A stretch of DNA of 7,054 bases from Acidiferrobacterales bacterium (GTDB lineage Bacteria > Pseudomonadota > Gammaproteobacteria > Acidiferrobacterales > Sulfurifustaceae): assembly GCA_919902095.1 (NCBI GenBank), contig CAKKQL010000021.1, positions 1 through 7,054 on the forward strand. Direction: 5' to 3'. The translations under genes and the position numbers were made by a program. Shown piece by piece: positions 1-6,303 of the stretch (positions within the stretch are counted from its first letter, which is position 1; each line of letters opens with the position of its first letter). Below the pieces are notes generated by a model, which saw nothing but the letters and a program-made list of their open reading frames with translations, made no database searches and had not been told where the DNA came from.

Positions 1-192
1 TAGGGCTGCGGTACTCGGCGCGCACTACGGGGCCTCTAAACAAAACCTATTTCCGGGCTCGGTTTGACTTAGATTTGTTGCAAAACCAAATTGGCAATGT
101 TGCATTCATAGACACATTGTGGTCTTCAGTACAACACTTGGTATCTGTCTATAGATGGTATCAACTACTCTTACTTGAGAGATAAATGCACA
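1..192. other. Non-coding left edge with direct repeats upstream of the XRE gene
   Basis: I find no convincing gene here. The first ~40 bases are GC-rich like the rest of the window; the DNA then becomes AT-rich, so a compositional boundary lies near base 40. Two pairs of 7-base direct repeats stand out: TGTTGCA at 76-82 and 98-104 (22-base period), and TGGTATC at 139-145 and 156-162 (17-base period), the second pair flanking the palindrome TCTATAGA at 148-155. A good -35-like hexamer TTGACT lies at 64-69, but no good -10 follows at 16-18 bases. The repeats sit where a small DNA-binding protein would regulate its own gene, but that is inference. Confidence 0.4.
139..162 (+). repeat. Direct repeat pair TGGTATC around a short palindrome
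   Basis: TGGTATC occurs at 139-145 and again at 156-162, separated by ten bases that contain the 8-base palindrome TCTATAGA (148-155). The second copy ends 30 bases before the chosen ATG of the XRE gene. TATAGA at 150-155 could serve as a weak -10. An operator for the XRE protein is plausible by position, but short AT-rich repeats like this also arise by chance. Confidence 0.3.
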
Positions 193-579
193 ATGCTTAG
201 AGAAAGCGTGTACACGTACGACATAAAAAATCCACCGGGAGCAACTGTCCATGCGCTACGCAAGCAAAAATATGATATATCGATGCGTCAGCTTGCGGAT
301 AAGTGTGATCCACCTCTGGATCACACAACAATTCGCAGACTTGAAAACAACAATGGATTTACCCAGCACACTCTTGAAAAAGTAGCCAAAGCTCTCGACG
401 TCAAAGAATCGTTGTTGTTTTATCCACCAAAAGTCGTTGAGGTGTTTGCGAACTTACCGCCCAAGCTTCAAGAAGAAGTGCTTGCTCTAACAGAGCAAGA
501 AATTATTCGCATAACTAAGAAAGCAATAGAGAGCCTCTTTCATAAGACAAGTAATCGTGTACGACGCAAACATAGATAG
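193..579 (+). CDS. Small XRE-family helix-turn-helix protein
   Basis: Predicted cytoplasmic DNA-binding protein of 128 residues. Residues ~16-75 read as an XRE/Cro-type domain: helix 2 at ~31-38 (MRQLADKC), recognition helix at ~42-51 (DHTTIRRLE), then the typical TLEKVAKALDV segment at ~60-70 and a hydrophobic LLFYPP end. Residues ~80-117 look like amphipathic helices that could dimerise, and the C-terminus is very basic (NRVRRKHR). I prefer the ATG at 193, with GAGAG about ten bases upstream; an in-frame TTG at 175 would add six residues. The gene is much AT-richer than its neighbours, which suggests recent transfer. It lacks a recognisable toxin, antitoxin or phage partner in the window, so its targets are unknown. 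The fold is fairly sure; calling it an autoregulator is a guess. Confidence 0.75.
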   Translation: MLRESVYTYDIKNPPGATVHALRKQKYDISMRQLADKCDPPLDHTTIRRLENNNGFTQHTLEKVAKALDVKESLLFYPPKVVEVFANLPPKLQEEVLALTEQEIIRITKKAIESLFHKTSNRVRRKHR

Positions 580-645
580 CGGCATGAAAGACTACAAATA
601 CCTCGCTTCCCGTGATAATCAACAACCTCAGGGACAATCCCCGGA

Positions 646-655
646 GAAGGAAGAC
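646..655 (+). promoter_or_regulatory. Shine-Dalgarno that fixes the bPH2 gene start
   Basis: The purine run GGAGAAGGAA lies directly before GAC-ATG at 656. It is the strongest plus-strand ribosome binding site in the window and argues against the in-frame upstream starts at 557 and 584. Confidence 0.6.
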
Positions 656-1114
656 ATGAGCTATATCGCGCGGCCGGCGCTGCGCAATCAGTGGTTTGCT
701 GTCCTGGTCGCGATTCTGCTATTCCTGTTTTTCGTCTATCTCGGCTTGAAAGGTGCCGCCGCCGGTGGCGGGCGCAACGTGCAGATCGTGCTGGCGCTGA
801 TCGGCGTACCGCTGCTGGTGCTCGTTGGTTTTATTGTCTATCGCCAGCATGTCTGGACCTTCACTATCCGCGGCGACACCATTGAAAGTTGTCGTGGCAT
901 CATCGGCCGCGACGTGCAGTCCATCCGCGTCCAGGACCTGCGCAACGTCAACGTGCGCCAGACCATCTGGCAGCGCCTGCTCGGTGTTGGCGACGTGGAG
1001 TTTTCGAGTGCCGGCGGCGCGGGCGTTGAAGTCACTTTCTATGGCGTCTCCGATCCTTTGCGTGTCAAAGATAGCGTAATGCGTAGCGCACCCGCCACCG
1101 CATCGCGGGACTGA
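656..1114 (+). CDS. bPH2-domain membrane protein
   Basis: 152-residue protein with two N-terminal membrane helices (~13-32 and ~43-63) joined by a short Gly/Ala loop, followed by a bacterial Pleckstrin-homology-like domain (bPH2, DUF304/YdbS type) at ~66-143. The domain shows the usual signs: strands around WTFTIRGDTIES, a conserved RGIIGRD turn, VQDLRNVNVRQTIWQRLLGVGDVEF, and a final FYGVSDPLRVKDSV strand-helix. The start at 656 is chosen because GGAGAAGGAA lies just upstream at a good distance; ATG 584 and codon 557 in the same frame have no such site and would add an unrelated polar leader. The PH domain would face the cytoplasm. Family members are mostly uncharacterised and no job can be given from context: the gene stands alone between the XRE gene and a convergent operon. 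Confidence 0.8.
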   Translation: MSYIARPALRNQWFAVLVAILLFLFFVYLGLKGAAAGGGRNVQIVLALIGVPLLVLVGFIVYRQHVWTFTIRGDTIESCRGIIGRDVQSIRVQDLRNVNVRQTIWQRLLGVGDVEFSSAGGAGVEVTFYGVSDPLRVKDSVMRSAPATASRD

Positions 1115-1125
1115 TTTTTCTGCAC

Positions 1126-1149
1126 AAAAAAATTCCGCCTTGCAGCGGA
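1126..1149 (-). terminator. Intrinsic terminator of the permease-DUF3604 operon
   Basis: On the minus strand the stem TCCGC / GCGGA (plus-strand arms 1134-1138 and 1145-1149, six-base loop) is followed by A and then seven consecutive T residues (plus-strand A-run 1126-1132). This is a textbook Rho-independent layout for transcripts arriving from the DUF3604 gene, whose stop codon is about 55 bases upstream. In the plus direction the A-run precedes the stem and no T-run follows, so it should act poorly on the bPH2 gene. Confidence 0.8.
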
Positions 1150-1162
1150 GAAGAGAGGAGCT

Positions 1163-1192
1163 CCCGCCCGTGCGATTTTCAGCACGAGCGGG
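1163..1192. terminator. Second, longer hairpin in the convergent gap
   Basis: Arms 1163-1173 and 1182-1192 pair as 5 bp, one C/A mismatch, then 5 bp, closing an eight-base loop (1174-1181). The stem is strong and GC-rich but lacks an adjacent T-run on either strand; in the plus direction a weak CTTTT follows about ten bases later. It lies between the DUF3604 stop and the T-tailed terminator. It may block 3' exonucleases, help terminate the bPH2 transcript, or act as a backup element. Only the hairpin itself is certain. Confidence 0.5.
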
Positions 1193-1204
1193 GCATAACG
1201 TCTT

Positions 1205-3589
1205 TTAGGTAAAGGTAATAAACAACGCCGAGGTCCAGACCTTGGCGTCGTCCACTTGGCGTGCCAGCAGATACACCGGTCGGTGGCCGTGCGGGCCGTT
1301 CTTGGGGTCAATCTCGATTTTGCCGGACACGTCGCGCGGCGCAGGCATATCGGACATGCGTTCAAGACCCAAGAACATGTCGATGCCTGGCAGGTCTTTC
1401 TTGAGGCGCCCCTGCGTCAGCAGTTCGGCGCCGGTTATCTCCCACTCGAATGTCGGGCAGTGCACGAACGGGTTACCCTTCAGCGGATTGCCGACCTTCA
1501 CGTAGCCGTCGATGGTGCCCTCGACGCGGATCTTCGCGTTGGCCAGCTGCGAGACGTCGATCTCGATGGCGTCCACGTCACCGTAGGTATCGCTCCTGAA
1601 GCCGATCTGGGTGGTGCTCTCACGCCAGCAGGTTTCTTCGATATGCTCGAAGCCGCGTCCGGCGAAGTCGTTGATGACGGCGTTGGTGATGGTGATCTTG
1701 CCCTTCCACGCGGCCCAGCGATAGCGGTCCTTGATGCGCGCGCCGCCCCAGCGGAAGCGCACCTTGCGCGGCGAGTAGCCGAGTTCCTGTTGCAGGTCGC
1801 GGCGCCAGATCGGGCCGGTGTGATCGTAGGCCACGATCTCGTCCCAGCCGGCGTCGCCGAGGAAGCGGTACTCCACTGTCGCTTTGCCCTTGTGCGTGAG
1901 CTCATCGCCCATGATGTGGTTTTCGCAGCGCAGCAGGCCGAACGTGCGCTCGCCGGTGGAGGCGAAGGTGTGGCGCGCGCGCAGCGCCTGGGCGATGGCC
2001 TTACGCGTGAGCTCGGGGGCGATCACGCCGGAGACGCCGCCCTTGGTGCCGAACACCGCGGTCCCCGGCACGCCGCCGCCGCAGCGGCCGCGGTGCTCAT
2101 CACCCGCCATCGATGCACCGAGCTTGTAGCCACGCTCAATCGCCTCCTGGTACAGCCAGCCGAAATGTCCCCAGCTCGATCCGATCTCGATCAGCCGTTC
2201 GAGCTTCGGGTAATGCCAATCAAGGATGCAGCGCCGTCCGCCGACGTGCGGGATCAGCAGGTGGCCCTCCGGGTCCTTGGCGTAGGCAGCCCACAGTTCC
2301 TCAAGCGGCCAGGCACCCGGTTCGACCCCGCCGCCTTTAGTGTCTTCGTTCCAGTCCACCGAGCGCACATGTTCGCCGGTTTTGAGAAACGGAAACTCCG
2401 GCTCGCCGTCGTGCAGGAACACCACGTTGTGGTCGCCGCCGGCGCAGGACGAGCCGCACCACTCGGTGCCGGGATAGGCGACAAAGGAACCGTCCTTGGT
2501 GATCTCGCGGATCAGCTCGACGGTTTGCTTCCACTTTTCGGTGGTAATGTTGAAATCGTTGTGGGCGAAGGCGAGCACATCGAGGCCGGTGACATCGCGC
2601 CCGTAGGTGAGGTTGTAGCGCGCATTGTTCGTGCCGATGGTTTCCTCGGAATGCACGTGCAGGTCGGTGTAGTAAATGCGCGGCGCCTCGAAATTCTTCT
2701 CTATCGTGACGTAAAAGGTCTGCGGTTTGACCCACGGATGTTTGGATAGACACGCGGTCACGGCCAGCTCGCCTGCATCCTTGGTCGGCAGGTCGTCGAG
2801 CAACAGCACCGCCCAGCCCTTGGCCGCGAGCGTTGTCTTCTTTTCGTATAACGGTTTGCCGTTGAGGGTGGCCGTGACGATGACCTCCTCGCTCCGGTTC
2901 CAGCAGGTGTTGCCCCATTCGTCCTCGGCGCGCACGCGCAGCGGGAATTTTTCGCCCGCGCGCACCAGGCGCGAGCCGGCCCACTGCAACTGCGCCGGCA
3001 CGCCCGGCACGACCTGGATGACGAGATCCGGGTTTACCGCCGCGAAGCGCGAGGTGCCGAGCGGGTCCACGTAGCAGCGGATCTTGAAATTTTGTTCGAC
3101 GAAAGTTTGCACGCGCGTGCCGGCGCCGCCGAAGCGGCGGTCGCCGAGGCGGATGACGATGTGATCGCCGGCCTTGAGGTAGCCGTCGAAGGTGTCCACG
3201 ATCACCGCCTTCTGGAACGGCCGCTCGTGGCCCTTCTGGTCGAAGCGCACGCTGAGCTTCTGTACCGTCGCGGGGCTTTGTCCCGGCAGCGTGGGTGCGG
3301 CATGGTACTCGGCCGAAATATAATTCGCGCCCTTGGGGTCGGTGTTCTGGAACAGCGCCCAGTCGGAATAGAAACGGAACGTGGCCTTGAACCACGAGCC
3401 GTCGGCCATACCCGAGGCACCGAGTTCGTAGTCGATCACGATCTCTTGCCACGAGCCGGCGACGATGCTCTCAACGTTGCAGCTCACCTTGCCGAGGAAT
3501 GGCATGTCCTTGGTCTTGCTGTACAAACCCGGCGGTGCGATGTAGTCGCCGAGTGTCTGTTTCAATTCCTCATCGGTCATTTTTTTCAT
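1205..3589 (-). CDS. DUF3604-type PHP-like metallohydrolase with N-terminal beta-sandwich domains
   Basis: Large protein, 794 residues from ATG 3589 (numbers below count from the TTG at 3595, two codons earlier). The central region ~308-565 carries a full PHP-like metal site: DLHVH (H313, H315), AHND (H345, D347), PGTEW (E378), GGDHN (H389), IPHVGG (H450) and AGDEH (D499, H501). The order and spacing match DUF3604 proteins, which belong with the PHP phosphoesterase/amidohydrolase-like folds; their substrates are generally unknown. Residues ~30-300 look all-beta, including an Ig-like stretch (VRAEDEWGNTCWN) at ~221-233. Residues ~570-796 are again beta-rich. I see no signal peptide or membrane helix, so it is predicted cytoplasmic, unlike many exported family members. 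It follows the permease after 74 bases on the same strand and ends at a T-tailed terminator. Start: ATG 3589 has a weak GGGG about ten bases upstream; TTG 3595 and ATG 3580 remain possible. A hydrolase acting on the imported anion is inference. Confidence 0.8.
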   Translation of the reverse strand: MKKMTDEELKQTLGDYIAPPGLYSKTKDMPFLGKVSCNVESIVAGSWQEIVIDYELGASGMADGSWFKATFRFYSDWALFQNTDPKGANYISAEYHAAPTLPGQSPATVQKLSVRFDQKGHERPFQKAVIVDTFDGYLKAGDHIVIRLGDRRFGGAGTRVQTFVEQNFKIRCYVDPLGTSRFAAVNPDLVIQVVPGVPAQLQWAGSRLVRAGEKFPLRVRAEDEWGNTCWNRSEEVIVTATLNGKPLYEKKTTLAAKGWAVLLLDDLPTKDAGELAVTACLSKHPWVKPQTFYVTIEKNFEAPRIYYTDLHVHSEETIGTNNARYNLTYGRDVTGLDVLAFAHNDFNITTEKWKQTVELIREITKDGSFVAYPGTEWCGSSCAGGDHNVVFLHDGEPEFPFLKTGEHVRSVDWNEDTKGGGVEPGAWPLEELWAAYAKDPEGHLLIPHVGGRRCILDWHYPKLERLIEIGSSWGHFGWLYQEAIERGYKLGASMAGDEHRGRCGGGVPGTAVFGTKGGVSGVIAPELTRKAIAQALRARHTFASTGERTFGLLRCENHIMGDELTHKGKATVEYRFLGDAGWDEIVAYDHTGPIWRRDLQQELGYSPRKVRFRWGGARIKDRYRWAAWKGKITITNAVINDFAGRGFEHIEETCWRESTTQIGFRSDTYGDVDAIEIDVSQLANAKIRVEGTIDGYVKVGNPLKGNPFVHCPTFEWEITGAELLTQGRLKKDLPGIDMFLGLERMSDMPAPRDVSGKIEIDPKNGPHGHRPVYLLARQVDDAKVWTSALFITFT

Positions 3590-3663
3590 CTGCAATTACC
3601 CCACAACAAGTTAAAAAATTCGCCATCCCCGGAACCGCAGGGCGGGCGCGAAGTGTCGACGGG

Positions 3664-5217
3664 TTACTTGGCAAACGGCCATGGCGCGGCTGCGTCCCAG
3701 ACCGGCATACCGAGAAAGGCGTACCACGGGGCCATGATCAGGATTCCGTAAGCGATCGCCAGCAGCACGCATACCCATCCGGCCTTGGCGTAGTCGGCGG
3801 TGCTGAAGGTGTCGGTACCGTAGGCGACCACCGCCGCCGTGATCTGCGTGGGCAGGATATAGGCGAAGGTATCGGTGTCGGCCACCAGCATGGTGAACGC
3901 CACCGGGTGCAGGCCGAGCTGCTTGCCGAGCTCGAACAGGATCGGGGCGAGCATCGCCACGGCCGCGACGTTCGACAGCATGCCAAGGCGGATGATGTGC
4001 GTGCCGCCCATCATGATGAGCAGCACCAGCCACCAGACCTGACCCACGACCATGCCGTGAATGCCGTCGGCCATCCAGCCGGCGAGCCCGGACTTGGCCA
4101 TGGCGGAGGTCATCGTGAGCGCGCCGCCGAGCAGCAGGAACGTGCCCCACATGGTGCGGTCCTGGATTTGCTTCCACTTGAACGGAAACAGGCCCGGAAT
4201 GAACAGCACCAGGAACCCAACCAGCGCGACGATGCCGAGCTGGACGCTGTGCACCTTCATGATCGGGCTGTTCTTGCCGAGCATGAAGAACAGCGCCACG
4301 CCGCAGAAGATCGCCAGCAGCAGCCACTCGCCGCTCGCCGTCGGACCCAGTTCCTTGTGCATTTTGCGGATCGAGCCGTGGCCACCGGCGATCTCCACGC
4401 CCTTGGTCTTGAAGTGGTAGCGCACCCACCACTGGGTCAGCACGAACATGCCGAGGTAGGGGAACTGCAGCAGCATCCAGTCGAGGTAGCCGATGTTGAA
4501 GCCGCCCTTGCCGAACATCTCGACCAGGATCATGTTCGGCAGATGCGCGGTCATGATGAACATGCCGGTGATCATGCTGCCGTAGACCAGTGTCTGGATG
4601 ACGATTGCTTTCTTTGCTTCGCGCTCTTTCTCCGAGTCGCCGAGCAGATCGGTCACGCCCCGGACGATCGGCAGCAACGTGGCCGAACGCGCCACCGCCG
4701 CCGGGATCAAGAACGACAACACCAGGTTGACGCCGAAGAAGCCCCAGATCACCCGCCCGACATTGGAGGCCTTGATCTTGTCGAGGATGGCGAGCGCGAT
4801 ACGCCGGTCGAGCTTGAGGAGCTGCATGATCGCGCCGACCATGAGCGCGAACAGCAGCAGCCACACGACATGGCTGGTGAAGCCCGAAAACACTTGCGCG
4901 AGCGGTGGCTTGCCTTTGACCCAGGGCAGCGCCTGGGTAATGATCAGCAGCGTCGGGATGCCGATGCCGGTGATGCCGACGGGCATCGCCTCCGACACCC
5001 ACATCACGCTCGCCCACACCACGACTGCGAGCACTATCATGCCTTCGGCGGATAGCCCCTCGGGCCGGGGCAGCACCCACAGGATCAGGGCGAACGCCAT
5101 CCAGGCAGCGACGAAGCCGATCAGTACCCGTGCGGGATTGCGGCTGGTTTGTTGAATATTATTGGCCAAGTAACCGAGGGGGCCGTTCCCCGATACCAAT
5201 GATGATTCGGAAGCCAT
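3664..5217 (-). CDS. DASS/SLC13-family anion permease
   Basis: 517-residue inner-membrane transporter of the divalent anion:sodium symporter type (CitT/INDY relatives, substrates such as dicarboxylates, citrate, sulfate). It has about 12 hydrophobic segments, from ~31-49 to ~478-498, in two related halves, with a polar loop at ~190-204 and another at ~266-296. The C-terminal half keeps an SNT-like motif as LSNVAAVAMLAPI (S415, N416, V417) and the paired ILPTQIT re-entrant tip (~454-460). The N-terminal counterpart is IPAAVARSATLLPI (171-184) with the tip AHLPN (224-228), so the usual Ser-Asn-Thr is absent there. The start ATG has a good Shine-Dalgarno, AAGGGGA, seven to eight bases upstream. 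It is first in the operon with the DUF3604 gene and divergent from the Crp-like gene. The family is secure; substrate and coupling ion are not. Confidence 0.88.
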   Translation of the reverse strand: MASESSLVSGNGPLGYLANNIQQTSRNPARVLIGFVAAWMAFALILWVLPRPEGLSAEGMIVLAVVVWASVMWVSEAMPVGITGIGIPTLLIITQALPWVKGKPPLAQVFSGFTSHVVWLLLFALMVGAIMQLLKLDRRIALAILDKIKASNVGRVIWGFFGVNLVLSFLIPAAVARSATLLPIVRGVTDLLGDSEKEREAKKAIVIQTLVYGSMITGMFIMTAHLPNMILVEMFGKGGFNIGYLDWMLLQFPYLGMFVLTQWWVRYHFKTKGVEIAGGHGSIRKMHKELGPTASGEWLLLAIFCGVALFFMLGKNSPIMKVHSVQLGIVALVGFLVLFIPGLFPFKWKQIQDRTMWGTFLLLGGALTMTSAMAKSGLAGWMADGIHGMVVGQVWWLVLLIMMGGTHIIRLGMLSNVAAVAMLAPILFELGKQLGLHPVAFTMLVADTDTFAYILPTQITAAVVAYGTDTFSTADYAKAGWVCVLLAIAYGILIMAPWYAFLGMPVWDAAAPWPFAK

Positions 5218-5554
5218 AAATGTCCCCTTACATGTTTATGAAACGAGTGGATGGACGGCAGGCGATTATCGACACCGACGATGAATCCGTACCGGCCCGG
5301 TTGCCAAACTCTGCCTGTGGTTCTGATTGGTTATCGTGCCGTAGCCGTTCGCGACGGACTGGGCGCGACATGAGGCAGTAAAGCAGCGGCCATCTCGATT
5401 GTTTGTCGCCCAGCCGACAAATTTGAAAATCCCTCTATATTCAATTACATGACACCGTGGCGGCGCGTTGTATAGTTGCCAACCTGGCCGGACGGCGATT
5501 GCCCTCCTTTCCGGTCGGCGCCTAACATGTGCAATCCTGTCCTGGATGGAAAAC
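5218..5554. promoter_or_regulatory. Divergent control region between permease and Crp-like gene
   Basis: About 340 bases without a convincing gene, expected to hold both promoters. It contains the 7-6-7 palindrome at 5402-5421, an imperfect inverted repeat at 5264-5287 and the GC-rich palindrome ACCGG-C-CCGGT at 5291-5301. For the plus arm, TATATT at 5436-5441 and TATAGT at 5471-5476 each match five of six -10 positions but lack good -35 boxes, as activator-dependent promoters often do. For the minus arm, GATAAT (complement of 5265-5270) and CATAAA (near 5233-5245) are weak -10 candidates. No transcription start can be fixed by eye. Confidence 0.55.
5402..5421. promoter_or_regulatory. Perfect inverted repeat, probable Crp/Fnr-family operator
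   Basis: TTTGTCG (5402-5408) and CGACAAA (5415-5421) are exact reverse complements separated by CCCAGC. Written as TGTCG-N6-CGACA it has the same 5-6-5 geometry as the E. coli CRP site TGTGA-N6-TCACA. It lies upstream of a gene for a Crp/Fnr protein, 143 bases from that start and about 194 bases from the permease start. If TATAGT at 5471 is the -10, the site would centre near -71.5, a known class I position; if TATATT at 5436 is, near -36. Sequence symmetry is certain; the identity of the binding protein is inferred. Confidence 0.6.
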
Positions 5555-6298
5555 ATGACGAGCGAGCCCTGGTTCATCCCGCCATCGGACTTTCTTGGCC
5601 GCATGGACTCCGACGATCGTGCGTCGCTGTTGCACCGCGCCCAGCGCCGTGTCGTCGGTGACGGCGGGTTTGTGTTTCAAGCCGGTTCGCCAGGAAGCAG
5701 CATCCACACATTGGTGCGCGGCCGGGTCAAAATTTACGGCCTGTCTTCGCTCGGCAAGGCGGTGATTCTGTGGTTCTGTTTTCCCGGGGAGGTATTCGGG
5801 CTCGCGGAGATGCCGCGCGGTGGCCGGCGCGAGGTCTACGCTCAGGCCTGCGGCGAATGCGAGGTGGCTTCCATCCCACGGCAGGAGTTCAAGGCGTTTC
5901 TGATGCAGCATCCGTCCACGGCCATGCTGGCGATCGAATTGCTCGCTTGCCGCCTGCGAGTGCTCGGCGACATGCTCATCAACCTTACGGCGGACGATGT
6001 CACAACCCGGCTCGTGAAGCTGCTGCTGCGTCTGGCTGCGCGCTACGGTAAGCTCAGCGGCGACCATCTGCGTCTGGATATCGCGTTGACCCACCAGGAA
6101 ATCGGCGACATGATCAGCGCCACGCGACAGACCGTCACGGCCGCTCTGAACGACCTCAAGCGTCACGAAATCCTCGAAATTCAGAACCACTACATCTGCA
6201 TACTGAACCGCGAAGCGCTCGAACGCCTCGCGGGAGGCGAAACGGCTGGATTGTCGCCGATCGGCGAACGTACGTTCGTGAACACGCCAGTTCATTGA
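5555..6298 (+). CDS. Crp/Fnr-family transcriptional regulator
   Basis: 247 residues: N-terminal cyclic-nucleotide-type beta-roll (~20-118, with PGEVFGL at 77-83), long dimer helix (~121-142) and C-terminal winged HTH (~146-223, LTHQEIGDMISATRQTVTAAL as helix-turn-helix). ATG 5555 is preferred because GGATGGA precedes it; ATG 5546 and TTG 5468 are in frame. The FNR N-terminal Cys cluster is missing, and the CRP cAMP pair Arg-Ser (R82/S83) appears as Arg-Glu (R92/E93), so neither an Fe-S cluster nor classic cAMP binding is supported; the ligand is unknown. Cysteines at 75, 99, 102 and 132 include a CxxC (99-102) on the beta-roll. In the recognition helix the CRP Arg-Glu-xxx-Arg set is R191, Q192 and A196. 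It is divergent from the permease operon and heads a tight operon with the next two genes. Confidence 0.88.
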   Translation: MTSEPWFIPPSDFLGRMDSDDRASLLHRAQRRVVGDGGFVFQAGSPGSSIHTLVRGRVKIYGLSSLGKAVILWFCFPGEVFGLAEMPRGGRREVYAQACGECEVASIPRQEFKAFLMQHPSTAMLAIELLACRLRVLGDMLINLTADDVTTRLVKLLLRLAARYGKLSGDHLRLDIALTHQEIGDMISATRQTVTAALNDLKRHEILEIQNHYICILNREALERLAGGETAGLSPIGERTFVNTPVH

Positions 6299-6303
6299 CG
6301 GCC

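Noticed and set aside
40..650. AT-rich segment as an insertion sequence or complete mobile element
   Set aside because: No transposase, integrase, terminal inverted repeats or target duplications could be seen.
557..655. Upstream start for the bPH2 protein adding 33 residues
   Set aside because: The added leader is polar, overlaps the XRE gene's end, and lacks a ribosome site, whereas ATG 656 has a strong one.
1256..2749. Long plus-strand open frame (497 codons) opposite the DUF3604 gene
   Set aside because: Low-complexity Ala/Gly/Val/Arg-rich translation with no family pattern. It lies antisense to a gene with clear motifs; GC-rich codon bias keeps such frames open.
3613..3644. Possible attenuator between permease and DUF3604 gene (minus-strand stem before six T residues)
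   Set aside because: Only a 4-bp CGCC/GGCG stem with a 16-base poorly paired interior; too weak to call a terminator, though partial attenuation cannot be excluded.
3499..5055. Long plus-strand open frame (518 codons) opposite the permease
   Set aside because: Translation is dominated by His, Gln, Arg, Asp and Glu, the expected mirror of a hydrophobic membrane gene on the other strand.
3611..5080. Long minus-strand open frame overlapping the permease in another frame
   Set aside because: Arg/His/Gly/Ala-rich shadow with no hydrophobic segments or motifs; the overlapping frame encodes a convincing DASS permease.
5522..6295. Minus-strand open frame of 257 codons opposite the Crp-like gene
   Set aside because: No recognisable domain, while the plus strand encodes a complete cNMP-type domain and winged HTH.
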